In this document: piece by piece, positions 35,842-46,900 of the stretch
How the letters are laid out: each line of letters opens with the position of its first letter
Position numbering within the stretch: the stretch's first letter is position 1
Origin: Anthostomella pinea
Taxonomy: Eukaryota; Ascomycota; Sordariomycetes; Xylariales; Xylariaceae
Reading direction: 5' to 3'
NCBI GenBank assembly: GCA_963556695.1
Contig: CAUWAG010000003.1
Coordinates: 6,386,001-6,450,000, forward strand
Length of the DNA: 64,000 nt
Translations under genes and position numbers: made by a program
The notes under the pieces: generated by a model
What the model was told of the DNA's origin: nothing
Seen by the model: the letters and a program-made list of their open reading frames with translations, nothing else
Database searches by the model: none

Positions 35842-38800
35842 ATGCGAAACCTAGGATCGCGCAGTTCGAGCCATCTGCAGGCCGCTTCGAGATCACATGC
35901 GCATACATGGTGTCAACAACATGAAGTCGGGATGGATTCGGCATCACAAAAGTTGAGTAGCTGCCAAATCACCAGGCACACCTGGCACGACAGACACACC
36001 TGGCACGACAGACAACACTCCCTGCCCGAGGACGCCTTCGCATCGCAACATGTGATCTCACCCAGTGCTAGCCTACCAGGTTTTCGTAGAAGCGCCCTGC
36101 TTGTACTAGCATGCCTTTGGATCCAACCTAGCATGGCTGTGCGAATCCCCTTTGACAATTGCCTGCCGGACAGCTACATCGCTTCGAACATGGACATACC
36201 GCGCGACAGCGTGCAGCTGCAGTTCGTTCCGCTGGTCCTGGATGCGGTCTTCGACAACCAGAATACAACCCATAACTTGCTAGTGACCGTATGGGGGAAC
36301 GTGACTGGAAGAGTTGGCAGCGAGGAGCTGCCTCCAGCGGGATCGCCTGACTGGAGTGACCCCGAGAAGGTGCTTTATGGCAAGATACAAGATGATCCAA
36401 ACGCGAGCGCCCCGAAACATTTCGCCACTACACTGCAATCAGAAGTCGACGTCTTGACGTACCAGCCTTATTCCAACTTCGCCTACTTCTGTGAGAGCAT
36501 CTTGAATAGCACCTGTCCTCTGGCTCCCGTGTTCAATACCACACCTTTGTAGGTTACTCCGAACGCAGTTGTTGAAAGACCAGTTATGGCCGCCTCTGAG
36601 CCTGTGCTAACAGTAATTTGCCCAGTAATCTACCAGCGGAACCCTATGGACTACCTTCGTTCAACCTGTCCAAGGACTTTAGTTCTAGTTACGCCTTCAC
36701 TTCATTCGCCCCTACCATGATCATCAAGTACGGTGATGAGGCAGGCACGTCAATCGGGTGTGTGTCCGCAACAATTACGCCTACACTCGGCGGTCTCGCA
36801 TGGTTTCTTAAGTTCCTTCCACTATTTAGTCTGGTTCTAGTAGGCTTCGCAACAGCCTTTGCCGGTATCTTTAGTCCATGGGGTACGAGCGACGTCTTCC
36901 ACTGGACGTCCAACTATGGAAGAGACCCTGATCTGCTTCGCTTGGTGACCCCTGGATTTGGAGACTGTCTACAGTATATCCAGTTCCTCACGCTGACTGG
37001 TGGCCTCACCCTCGAGTATCCTGGCTTCTATCAGCCAGTCGCAAGCCACGGCTCATGGTCTACGCTGATGTTCAATGAGAGTTTCGTGTCCAAGGCTGAG
37101 CCCTTTCAGAGTGTGGTTGATGGCATCTATGTGACCGAGGGCAACTACGGCCTTGAACACATTGCGCAACTGGATGGAATGGGTGAGGTCGAGGATATCT
37201 GGGCCGGCATGATCATATGGCTTCTCGTCATCATCGCAGCGGTGCTCTTCGTCATTCAGCTCGGGTTCCTAGTTCGGTGGTTTCGACGTTTTATCGACAA
37301 TATTCCAGAGGAGGATCTTCGAGCCAAGAACATCCCTTTCTCCCTGGGCAACATCGTCCGCCTCGTCTTCAGCTACTTTCTGTTGCCCATCGTTGCCCTC
37401 TCCGCCTTCCAGTTAGTGGTTGCAACACGATCAGCCGGAGTCCTGGTGGCAATGGCTGTCATAACACTGGTTTTGATCATAGGATTTGCTACCCGGCTCA
37501 TGTACCTCATATGGACCACGAAACCACGGGCACACCTTTTCGATGATCTCCCCACAGTCCTCCTGTATGGGCCACTTTATAACACATACTCGGACGAGGC
37601 GGCCGCTTTTGCACTGATTCCCATCATTCTGACTATTGTGCGAGGCTTTGCTATCGGCGCTGTTCAGCCATCGGGAACAGCACAGATAGTCATCCTGGCG
37701 GTTTGCGAGGTTATCCAGATGTTGACAATCAATGCCTTCCGCCCTTTCCACTCAGCAACCTCGATGAACGCTTACCACATGGGATTCTCGATACTGCGAT
37801 TCATCTCGCTTATCCTCATGGTGGCTTTCGCCCCATCTTTAGGTTTGACCGAGGGTCCCAAGGGATGGATTGGCTACGCGATCTTGCTGATACATGGATG
37901 CGTGCTCCTCTTCGGTTTCGTTCTGAACGCCCTCCAGACTATCATTGAGGTCATTGCACGCCTATGCGGTGCAGGTGGAGACAATGTTCGTGGACAGACC
38001 AGAGGAGGCCTGTCCAAGATCTTTGGTGCCCGTCAACTGTCGAGGCGACCCGCTGGCATGGATCGACGGGGCGGACCGTCTCGACAAAGCCATCTTAGCA
38101 CCACGGCTATGCTCGATAACGGGAATGCTTCTAAGAGAGGATACGGACGCATTAGAAGTGGGTCTGCAGGAAGCATGGGCATCTTGATGAACCAGAGAAG
38201 CTCGAGTGCTCTGGACGCCCGAAGTATAGATGCGTACTCCATCCCGATGACCGGGGGCGGCAACTACACTCCGACGACACCAGCAGATACCAGTAGCTTC
38301 TCGTTCTTGCCGACGCCGGGACAGGCCACTCGTCCCCAGCCAACGGCTGATCCGTACTATCGTCCACCCCGGGCCCGTCGGGGGACTCTCGATGAAGCTT
38401 TGATATCGTCGCCCCATGGGGCTCGGGACTCAATCACTAGCATTGATCTTGCGACCCGACGAATGAGCCAAGCTGGAAGTCCTCTGATCGATGCGGATGA
38501 GGTTCCAGCTCCAGGGAAAATGACGCCGGCACAAGCACCCACACAAGCGCCCGCACCCGCACCTGCACCTGGGCCTGCGCCTTATGCACCAGTGTTTGCT
38601 CCACGTGCTGACTACTCAACGCGGGAGGTTGACTTCTATTACGGCGTACGAGGACCGGCCCTCAACTCTGATGGTCCCGGTCGTAAGCTGGGCACTGGAC
38701 CAGCAGATCCTACAAGCCCAGTGGCAACGGCGACAGGCTGGATCAAGGGGCTTTTCGGCGGCAAAACTAAGGAGAAGGGCAAGGGCTTTGAGGTTGTCAG

Positions 38801-39590
38801 AAGCTCGAGAATGCCGCCGGCAATGAGGGCCAGAAGCGGCGAGTTCAGCGACGACGCGCCTCCCGAAGGCATCCCTGTTGCCATGGGTGTTCTGCGAAAC
38901 GGGCCCATAGACAGCGATGACGAAGATGAAACTCCAAAGCCCAGGGGAAACGAGCCCGTGAGCAGCGATAGCGCCCCAGGGGAGTTACTAATTGAGACTG
39001 CCGAATCTCAGTCTGAAGAGGAGATAGACCCGAAGAACACGAGAGTGACCAAAGAAACTCCGCTTCTTCCTGACCTTGACGCCGGTGAAAGCTTCAAAGT
39101 GCCCAGTCGAGCCCATTCAAAAGCCAGCAGGAATCCGTCCACGCGAACGCGGCCTGGGGCTAGTGAAGCGCCGGACGTCCCCGAGGTGCCAAGGAAGAGC
39201 TCGAAACGCAACTCGAGCGTGGACGGCATGTTGAACTTTGTGGCACCTTCTGAGAGGTCATCATCACAAAATCGAACGGACGGTGCTCCCAACGAGCCGC
39301 ATTCTGAGCTCGGGGCGCCGGCGAGACTACCATTCGACCGAAGCAACTCCCAGAGGCGCCTTTCCGGCTCCTCAACCGCACCCACCGAGGATTTGAGTCA
39401 ATTGACTTCAGCTGACTTTAGCGCCGAGGGTGAAAACGAGCGGCCTGCCAGCTACGGTTACGTCCACCAGCGCAACATTAGCAGGATAGACCCAGAGCAG
39501 CGAGCCGACTTTCTGGGGAGCGCCGCCGAGCTCATTAATGACCCCAGGAAACTTAGTCTCTCGAACTCGTCGGTTTCTCGGCGCTCTTGA
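35842..39590 (+). CDS. ML/TRP-like polytopic membrane protein
   Basis: Exons 35842-36548 and 36626-39590; the 77-nt intron has GTAGGT, GCTAAC and CAG. About 1,223 aa. A hydrophobic signal (ALLVLACLWIQPSMA) precedes a lumenal/extracellular ML-like domain starting VRIPFDNCLPDSYI. About nine to ten transmembrane segments follow (residues about 280-690; e.g. FLKFLPLFSLVLVGFATAFAGIF and GMIIWLLVIIAAVLFVIQLGFL), then a ~530-residue disordered cytosolic tail rich in Ser/Pro/Ala. This layout is that of fungal TRP-like proteins (FLC/pkd2 relatives) involved in calcium handling, FAD/ER transport or wall integrity; which applies here is unknown. ATG 35842 was chosen for its strong context (GGCCACCATGC); 80-odd residues before the signal are unusual, so an unseen 5' intron or a later start is possible. 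N-terminal RHTWHDRHTWHDRQ is a small tandem repeat. Confidence 0.88.
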
Positions 39591-40626
39591 ATCGAACCAT
39601 ATATAATTGTCACGAATTTCATTTGCATCGCTGTCTGTATACGATGATGTATAGAGTCTCCCGTTTCTCGACACGGCCTTGATCGCGGGATACGGCTAGC
39701 GGTCTGGGTCTTTTTGTTTCATTTGCAGAATGAGAGGTGGGATTCAGCAGGGCGTTCAGGATCAACGGCATCTTCACGGCAGGAAAGAGGCAGCCATTTG
39801 CCTCCTTTTCCAGTCCTGCTCATACATACGTGAATGATGCCTGCTTTGAGCGATGGCGTACCAAAAGTGGTCCGGCACGAGATCTGGGAGGGCACACTAC
39901 ATCAGAACCGTGCAAAACAGGGCACGACACAGAGGAGTGAAGCGCACACTTGATGTATTGCGCATGTGGACACCCATGTCATGGAAATAGTAATGTTGTT
40001 GAGTAGACAATCTGTAGCAAATGTGTCTTGAATACTAAAGTAGTCAGGATTACATGCACCGGAGACCGAGACTTGTGATGATTTCATACTGCGTGCTAAG
40101 TTGAGACTCTGTTTCACTCAGACTTCGGCTTGCCGGTGTTATATCAGTCCTCCGGGTTCGGCTAGAGTGGGATCCCGATAACGGAGCCGTGCCGAGCCAC
40201 ATGTCACCGGCCCACTCTACGTCTCCGCCAAAGGATGGCGTAACTTTATAGTAATCTCGTCTAAACTCGCGTGATGAACGATGACAGCTCCGATGGAACT
40301 CTACATATGTACTGGAGCGACCGGATACGTAAGGTGTCTCTCGAGGCTAACCAAGCATATTCCGCCACGACATCGTACATGCTGTTTCTAGCCGTTGGTC
40401 ATTCATCGCTGCTACGTCCTCCGGGTCAAAGGTCTAGATCTTATATATTCGCAGTGAGACTCTTCTCGTTCCCGCTCGTTTGACCGGTGGCTTCACACTT
40501 TCGCTCGCCGCTGCTACATTTTGACGAGTCGGGCGACTATCAAGGCGTAAGCTCAGATTCACGAAAACGAACATTTCCGAGGGAGGAAACACCATTCTTA
40601 TAAAAGCAAGAACAAGAACTAGAACC
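39591..40626. other. Intergenic, no gene seen
   Basis: This is the 3' flank of the TRP-like gene and the promoter of the PLP enzyme gene. A TATAAAA string lies at 40599-40605, 22 bp before the ATG, too close for a usual TATA position. No coding features. Confidence 0.5.
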
Positions 40627-42163
40627 ATGGCAGCCGAAGAGACAAAGGGCCACTCGGCCACTTCAGATGCTCCTGGCTCTCACCAGCCGGAGGTGTCTGT
40701 TCAACCGCCAGCCAACCCTGAGCTGGTCGAGGGCATGGCGCATGAGAATCCCATAAACGAGGATCACAGCACCAGTGCTGGCGTAGAGCCTCCGGCAGAC
40801 CTCACTGCGCTTGCGTCGAGGTACCAGCACTTATCGCTGTCGGCGCAGACGATCCACGCAGACGACTACCTGAACTCGCACCAGTCCGTCGCGCCGCCCA
40901 TGCATGTGTCGACCACGTTCCGATACAGCGACGACCCGGATGAATTGAGCCCGTGGGCAAACATCAACGTGAGTACTGCCATAAGTCCTCTTGGCATCAT
41001 AGCTACCGCCCGTCGCGAAACCTTTGATGATAAGGGGCAACAACAGCCCGAGTTGTCCACCAAGCTAACCGCCACATAAGTCCAACAACCCCCACGACTC
41101 ACACGTCTACTCGCGCGACAGCGCCCCCAACACCACGCGCCTCGAAGCCGTGCTGACCTCGATCCTGCACGGGCCGTCCCTAACCTACAGCTCGGGCCTG
41201 TCAGCCTTCCACGCGCTCCTCGTGCACCTCAACCCGCGGCGCATCGCCATCGGCGGCGGCTACCACGGCTGCCACGGCGTCATCAAGCTCATGACCAAGC
41301 TGACGGGGCTCGAGATGGTGGACCTGGACTGTGCGGACGACGTCCTGGGGGCGGGCGACGTCGTCCACGTCGAGACGCCGCTGAACCCGACGGGCGAGGC
41401 GCGCGACCTCGAGTTCTACGCGGCCAAGACGCGTCGCTGCGGTTGCGTGCTCACCGTGGACGCGACGTTTGCGCCGCCGCCGCTGCTGGACCCGCTGCGC
41501 TGGGGCGCTGATGTTGTCATGCACAGCGGGACCAAGTATTTTGGGGGGCACAGCGATATGCTGTGCGGGGTGCTGACGGTGGCGCCGCGCCACGAAGGGT
41601 GGGTGAGGGCGCTGCGCGAGGAGCGCCTCGTGCTCGGGTCCGTGATGGGCAGCCTGGAGGGCTGGCTCGGCGTGCGCAGTTTGAGGACGCTGGAGGTGCG
41701 CGTGAAGAAGCAGAGCGCTGACGCTGAGAGGTTGGTGCGGTGGCTCGTGGACGAGTTGTCGTCGTCCGAGTCGTCCGAGTCCGATGGGAAGAAGGATGGG
41801 GTTGTGGGCGGCATGGTGGCCGAGGTCAGACACGCCAGCCTGCAGACGCAGGACCTGCAGGGCGAGCACGCCTGGCTGAAACGACAAATGCCGAACGGGT
41901 TCGGCCCCGTGTTCGCGGTCTACATGCGGGACGCCGAGGACGCCAGGAGGCTGCCGAGCAAGCTGCGCCTGTTCCACCACGCCACGAGCCTGGGCGGCGT
42001 CGAGAGCCTCATCGAGTGGAGGGCCATGTCGGACGTGGGCGTCGATGAGAGGCTTTTAAGGGTCAGTGTGGGCATTGAGGGCTGGGAGGACCTGAGGGAT
42101 GATTTGGTGCAGGGGTTTGAGGCTCTGGCGAGGGAGAAGACGGGGAGGATGGGGAAGGCGTAG
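40627..42163 (+). CDS. Cys/Met metabolism PLP-dependent enzyme (cystathionine gamma-synthase/lyase-like)
   Basis: Exons 40627-40968 and 41081-42163 joined in phase 0; 474 aa. After a ~65-residue Pro/Glu-rich extension come the family landmarks: TIHADDYLN...APPMHVSTTFRY, HVYSRDSAPNTTRLEAVL, TYSSGLSAFHALL, the PLP-phosphate glycine region GGGYHGCHG, then VETPLNPTGE, LTVDATFAPP and the Schiff-base lysine in HSGTKYFGGHSD (Lys266). The conserved aspartate (VDATF) that holds the pyridine nitrogen is present. It most resembles the fungal YHR112C-type subgroup, whose reaction is uncertain, rather than canonical MET/STR enzymes; that placement is from memory of motif style and is tentative. The second exon is very GC-rich, which creates long antisense shadow frames. 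Confidence 0.9.
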
Positions 42164-43062
42164 AGGTAGCAGGGTAGGGAGGGCGAGGTTGTGGGGTGAT
42201 GTTTTGCAGCAGATCTTGGAGGGGCCAAAGGAGATTAGGGAGGGCACAGAGGCTTGAGATTTCTAAAGAAATCACGGCTCGTAGGTGCAGAAGAGACTGA
42301 GATGTTTTGTATGGTGACCGGGTCATGCAGTTATTAGCCCACACCCTCAAGCCTGAATAGTAAACTGGGGGTCCTAGCCTGTTGACGGTGTGCGTATATA
42401 AACTTCGCCTAGTTTCTCCGGTATATTTGTTAACCTCCCTACCTCCTTATCTTGAACAGTGTAGATCAGGGCTTGTGGGTTCACTTCCACGCTCACGTCA
42501 GAAAGTCATAGGCTCATAGCGTGCGGGTTGATGGTCCACTAATAACAACCTGGGAATATATCACTTAGGGGTGGCCAAGACATCGAGCCCGTTCCTTGTT
42601 TCCGACCTATGTGTTTTATATATGCTTAGACTCTTTACTCATACACGTAAATAAATATAATATTATAGGGAGCTCGCACCGCCGTTTAAACCCCTGGGAC
42701 TAACCCTAACCCGAATCCTAACCCCAGAGCTTGACCACCCCCGGGTATATTCCCACATGACTAGCCTTATGTAGCACGCCGTCTCAGGTCGGCTTGGTCC
42801 CGACGTCAAGCACTGAGAGGCTTCACTAAAGTTCGCAACAATGCCTTCCGTATGTGCCAGCCACAGTGGCTCAACAGACAAGGCTCAAAGCGGTTTCTTG
42901 CAAAACTAAGCCTATTTGGGAGCAAAAAGTTCGGGTAAAACTGAAACCCTGACCCAACAAACACCTTTCCTATACGGAAGGTATTGTGGCCGTGGCCGGG
43001 TGAGTCATGCGGCCGGCGACAATCACTCGGCCGGCAACAATCACTCGCCGACTCGAGCGTTA
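42164..43062. other. Intergenic with short telomere-like string
   Basis: No gene. It contains a telomere-like CTAACCCTAACCC run at 42700-42712 followed by another CCTAACCCC. A doubled CGGCCGGCRACAATCACTCG string occurs at about 43010-43047, just before the MITE. Confidence 0.5.
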
Positions 43063-43305
43063 TTCCCTTGAGTGCTCGTTGGCACCGCCTTGTACAGTAC
43101 GAGCCACATGGCCCGTGTAGACACCAAGTGGGATCAGTCCAGTATTAACGAACCAATCGTTCAATGTCAGTGAATGATCGGCCGGAAATGGAGGGTTCTG
43201 ATTGGTCGAAGAAGTGGCTATAAGGCTTTAGATCCCGTCACAGGTGATCCCTCGTGTACAGTACCGGATTGCAGGGGGGTCGGTGCCAACGAGCACTCAA
43301 GGGGA
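43063..43305. mobile_element. MITE-like element, 243 bp, TA target duplication
   Basis: The left end reads TTCCCTTGAGTGCTCGTTGG and the reverse-complemented right end TCCCCTTGAGTGCTCGTTGG; the match continues through CACCG (24 of 25). TA flanks both sides (43061-43062 and 43306-43307). A second, inner inverted pair (TGTACAGTAC in both arms) lies just inside the ends. There is no coding capacity. The TIR differs from the MITE at 10775 and from the pogo-type element, so it belongs to another family. It sits about 590 bp upstream of the secreted propeller gene. Confidence 0.8.
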
Positions 43306-43776
43306 TACGTTATACGTCTACTTGCGGGATAGTCGCTGCTGACGAACTATTTTTTTACTCCCTGCAGCCCCATGTGCCCCACAGCAGCCCCCGGCTAACA
43401 ATTACAAAGGCATTCACCACCCAATCTGCCGATCTTCTGGATAAGTGCTGGTACTTCTGGCACAGGCAAAAAGTAGGCAAAAAGTAGGCAAAACTGATGT
43501 ACCTTACTTTGCACTAAGACGGATTGGTTAACCGCTATGGAGACGTCACGAAAACCCCGGGTGATACCCAGGTGGTGCTTCGCCGCAGTCAATCAAGCCA
43601 ATTTTGGCGATGATACAGGAACATCAACAAACGAACAATCCTGCATCTGGTGGATCTGGTGTACTTTGGACGAGATTCATGCGGAGTCAAATCTCAATGC
43701 TTGGAGAGATCCATCATCCCCAGGGGTCTTGACTCTTCGGTGAGTCTTGAATGGATCTTGAGCCTCGTCGGGCATG

Positions 43777-43782
43777 TATAAA
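43777..43782 (+). promoter_or_regulatory. TATA box for the secreted propeller gene
   Basis: TATAAA lies 110 bp before the ATG at 43892, followed by a C/A-rich stretch with CATCACCCACA, a plausible initiation zone. Confidence 0.5.
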
Positions 43783-43891
43783 GATGCCCCATCACCCACA
43801 CTGGTAGACACAATCCCTTGCCGCATGAATCAGCATCGTTCAGACCTCCTCAACCTTCCAACATCTGCCGAGACTCACTGTCACGATCACG

Positions 43892-44965
43892 ATGAGGAAT
43901 CCGTATAAATCCATGTTGCGTGCCATGCTGGCCTCGACAGCTTTCTGTTCTATACCATCAGCGACCGCCTCCCAGGTCAGCGGTAACGGAGTCAACCTGC
44001 CGCTCCCCTACCGCGTGATCACGCAGTTCGCAGAGCCTACCTGGATCGAGAACATTGCAGTTCGCGCCAATGGGGAACTCCTCCTGTCCTTCTTGCTGCC
44101 CAACGCCAGTCTCTGGAGCGTCGCCAGGCCGGCAGATACCACCGCAGGCCCACAAATCGATAACCTGGGTCTCTTCCAGCCAGCACAGGGGTTGATGGGT
44201 ATCGCCGAGCCCGAGCCTGACCTGTTCGTTCTTGCCAGTTCTGTCTTCACCTCTACTACCGATAACGCCACGACGGTCTGCCGGACCTGGACCGCCGACT
44301 TCCGGGGTGGTCGCACGGCGCCGGAGATCAAGGTGGTGGCCGATATCCCCAACGCGACCATCCCGAACGGCGTCACGGCCGTGCCGGGAAACAACAGCGT
44401 CGTCCTCATCGCCGACTCGGGCAACGGGCTGGTCTACCGCGTCGACATCAGCACCGGCCGCCACGACGTCGCCGTCCAGGTCCCGGAGATGGCGGTGGTC
44501 GTCAACGCCCAGGTCGGCGTGAACGGGATCCACGTCCACGACGGCCACCTGTACTGGACGAACGCCGGCGCCGCCACGATCTACCGCCTCCGAATCAACA
44601 CGGACGGTTCCCCTGCCACCAAATGTGGTGCTAAGGTTGAGACCGTGGCGAAGCTGGACGCGACATTTCTGGACGATTTCGCCATTAGCGCCGACGGAAC
44701 CATCTGGGTCGTCACGGACTTCGACAACCGGCTGATCGCCGTGCAGCCCACCACCGGCAATAACAGCAGCACCAGTGTCGTGGTCGAGGGCGCCGTCTCA
44801 GAGTTGACTCTGGCTGGCGGCACTTCGGCTGCGTTTGGGAGGGGCGAGACGGACCGCCACGTTCTCTATGTTACCACCAACGGTGGGCTGAACAGTCCCG
44901 TCAACGGGACCGTGACGGAGGGCGGCAAGGTTGTTGCGGTTGATACATCGGGCTTCAGATTTTGA
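43892..44965 (+). CDS. Secreted six-bladed beta-propeller protein (SMP-30/TolB-like fold)
   Basis: Single exon, 357 aa. The N-terminus is a secretion signal (RAMLASTAFCSIPSATAS, cleavage near residue 27). The rest shows repeated propeller strands: ENIAVRANGELLLSFL, GLMGIAEPEPDLFVLA, PNGVTAVPGNNSVVLIADSG, GLVYRVDISTGR, VGVNGIHVHDGHLYWTNAG, LDDFAISADGTIWVVTDFDN and HVLYVTTNGG. This is the pattern of fungal SMP-30/gluconolactonase-like secreted proteins. Some proteins of this fold act as hetero-Diels-Alderases in tropolone-type natural product pathways, but no polyketide or terpene gene is near, so that is only a possibility. No catalytic residues can be assigned by eye. Several N-glycosylation sequons (NAS, NAT, NNS) fit secretion. 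Codon use is strongly GC-biased. Confidence 0.85.
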   Translation: MRNPYKSMLRAMLASTAFCSIPSATASQVSGNGVNLPLPYRVITQFAEPTWIENIAVRANGELLLSFLLPNASLWSVARPADTTAGPQIDNLGLFQPAQGLMGIAEPEPDLFVLASSVFTSTTDNATTVCRTWTADFRGGRTAPEIKVVADIPNATIPNGVTAVPGNNSVVLIADSGNGLVYRVDISTGRHDVAVQVPEMAVVVNAQVGVNGIHVHDGHLYWTNAGAATIYRLRINTDGSPATKCGAKVETVAKLDATFLDDFAISADGTIWVVTDFDNRLIAVQPTTGNNSSTSVVVEGAVSELTLAGGTSAAFGRGETDRHVLYVTTNGGLNSPVNGTVTEGGKVVAVDTSGFRF

Positions 44966-45972
44966 GCGGCCCCCTCTTTCCTTTTTCTTCCTTCTTCTTC
45001 TTCTTCCACCCGGCATATCATCTGATTTGCCGAGGGTGACTGTACAATACACTTTTTGTAATCTGAATAGATAGATGTAGATACCAATCTCGAACACTAT
45101 TGGGAAAGACAGCGAACCGCTGAGGGTCCCTTGTAAATTTTCAAGCTGTGTAGTGATGTTTGCGAGAGCTTCATTCTCCTATATTTCTAGCTCGGACGAC
45201 GCTACGAACGGAAATTAATCTTATCCCGCTTGTTTAATGAGACGCGTGTGACCGTGACGTACTGGTTTGCCGCGATGACCTAGAACTTAGAAATTGTGAG
45301 GTTGGCATCCTTGAGGCTTGAGCTCATTACTCGTCTGGGTGTTATGGCCACCTTCAGACCAACGGATTGGGGGTGGGGGACAAGTAAACTTGGTTGCTTT
45401 AAGTAGTCTGGAGTCGACATTAGACCCAGACGAGTACGGACCCTCCTTTGCAGCAAACCATATATCCAGGCTGTTGTTCGTGGTGTGTTCACGTGGTGCC
45501 TCGTCTGCACCGCCCATGCTCAAATTGATGTCGTCCCTAATCATATAGCTCTGGCTTGCACTTGGTGACTTGGCACGTACCGAATACTGCCATCCTGCTA
45601 CGGCCCCCTTCTGACCCGGCTTGTGCGAGTCGACAACCAGCACACGACAGTGGAGAGGCCCCATTATCGCAGAGCCCCATAGCCAAGCAGCTTGTCTCTA
45701 TCACACCCATTCCTGCGAGGTTTTTCCCCTTGTGGTTTCCCTCGCCAGCAGATAACAAACACCGGCTTTATCCACCAATGTGACATATATCGAACGGTTA
45801 CTGGAACGATGTGTACATCAGATGACTGAGGTCCACTGGGTTGTTTTGTCACTGGACAGGAGGTTTTTCTGACAGAATCGTGCTTGGGTATTGACTAAAA
45901 ACCATCTGGACACTCCAGGTTCGTACCGCTACAGCGAGGATGGGCTCGTGCACGGATCTGAATGTATCTAGA

Positions 45973-46075
45973 TTGACACCTCTACAACCTTGCGATGCAG
46001 AGGCTCTGGGAGGCGTGGTTTGCACTACTGAGGAGCAACCCCCCACGTTAAATACAAAACAAACAAACAAACAAT
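45973..46075 (+). mobile_element. 5'-truncated copy of the Tad1-like LINE (3' end only)
   Basis: About 100 bp matches 5408-5510 closely, including the terminal AAATACAAAACAAACAAACA tail. Four mismatches were counted over the aligned 97 bases; three are C/T or G/A transitions. 5' truncation with an intact 3' tail is the normal result of target-primed reverse transcription. TGAC occurs on both sides (45975 and 46075) and might be a short target duplication, but that could be chance. Confidence 0.9.
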
Positions 46076-46103
46076 GACTGGATTAGACATTTGACTTATG
46101 TAC

Positions 46104-46145
46104 ACAAGCTTTAGACAAGCTTAGACAAGCTTTAGACAAGCTTTA
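46104..46145 (+). repeat. Short tandem repeat, four units of about 11 bp
   Basis: ACAAGCTTTAG is repeated about four times with one-base length variation; each unit contains a HindIII-type AAGCTT. Confidence 0.85.
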
Positions 46146-46900
46146 CGTATGGGGTTGACCACACGCCGAGCCTCAATCTTTCGCATGCATTACCTGCTTG
46201 CCAAGGCATCCTCACTTTCAAGCCTTCACAACGATACCATTAGCTTCTTGTCTTCTTAGCCGCTGATGAATTCTTCCCAGTGTCATAAAGGTATGCTATT
46301 CCCTCTCGAAAACAGTACCAGATCAGGGACTGGCTACTGCCCCTGTCCGCAATGTCCCTCGCTGCCAAATTCCCCTGGACCCAAGTTGGATGATCTTGGA
46401 ATGGAACTGGCTCGACGGACTTCCCAGACGACGGCGTCAAAGTGATGATGTTCAAGCCATACTTTCCATACCTTCATGAAGCCAGGGTGTCCTGATTATC
46501 ATGACTGACAAGCCACTATCGACACCACATCGAGACCGGGACGGAGCATCCTGCTTTGAACGCATCGTCAACTCTGTCCCTATGTGACTACGAGTTCCAC
46601 GATCTCGCAACCGATAAATCCATACCAAACTGCCCAAGGCTGACGTCCGATTAAAGTTTCGCTTGATTCACATGCGCCGCAGTCTAATCTGGATTCTTGC
46701 GGCGTAGTCTGATATCCGTGCGGCGTAGCAACACATGCTATGGGTATTCCGCTTTGGCCACACATGAAACAAGTCATGTCATAGGAGTTCGAGCCCAATC
46801 ATTTGCAATATGTAAAGACTTGATTATATTCATTAGCTGTAAACGATCTATTGGGGTATATCCATCGTGTATCCATCGGCTTTATTCCCAAACCTTACCA

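Larger units (their letters stand above)
44966..46900. other. Intergenic with a LINE fragment and a short tandem repeat
   Basis: Apart from the LINE fragment and the ACAAGCTTTAG repeat, nothing gene-like is seen. Open frames at 45287-45664 (minus) and 45556-45783 (plus) have no features. A (CTT)n-type run follows the propeller gene at about 44990-45005. Confidence 0.5.

Noticed and set aside
41201..41980. A 259-codon open frame on the minus strand
   Set aside because: It lies antisense to the PLP enzyme in a very GC-rich exon; composition is His/Arg/Leu-rich as expected for a codon-position shadow, with no domain.
43958..44548. A 196-codon open frame antisense to the secreted propeller
   Set aside because: Its Asp/Val/His-rich composition mirrors the GC-biased third positions of the real gene.
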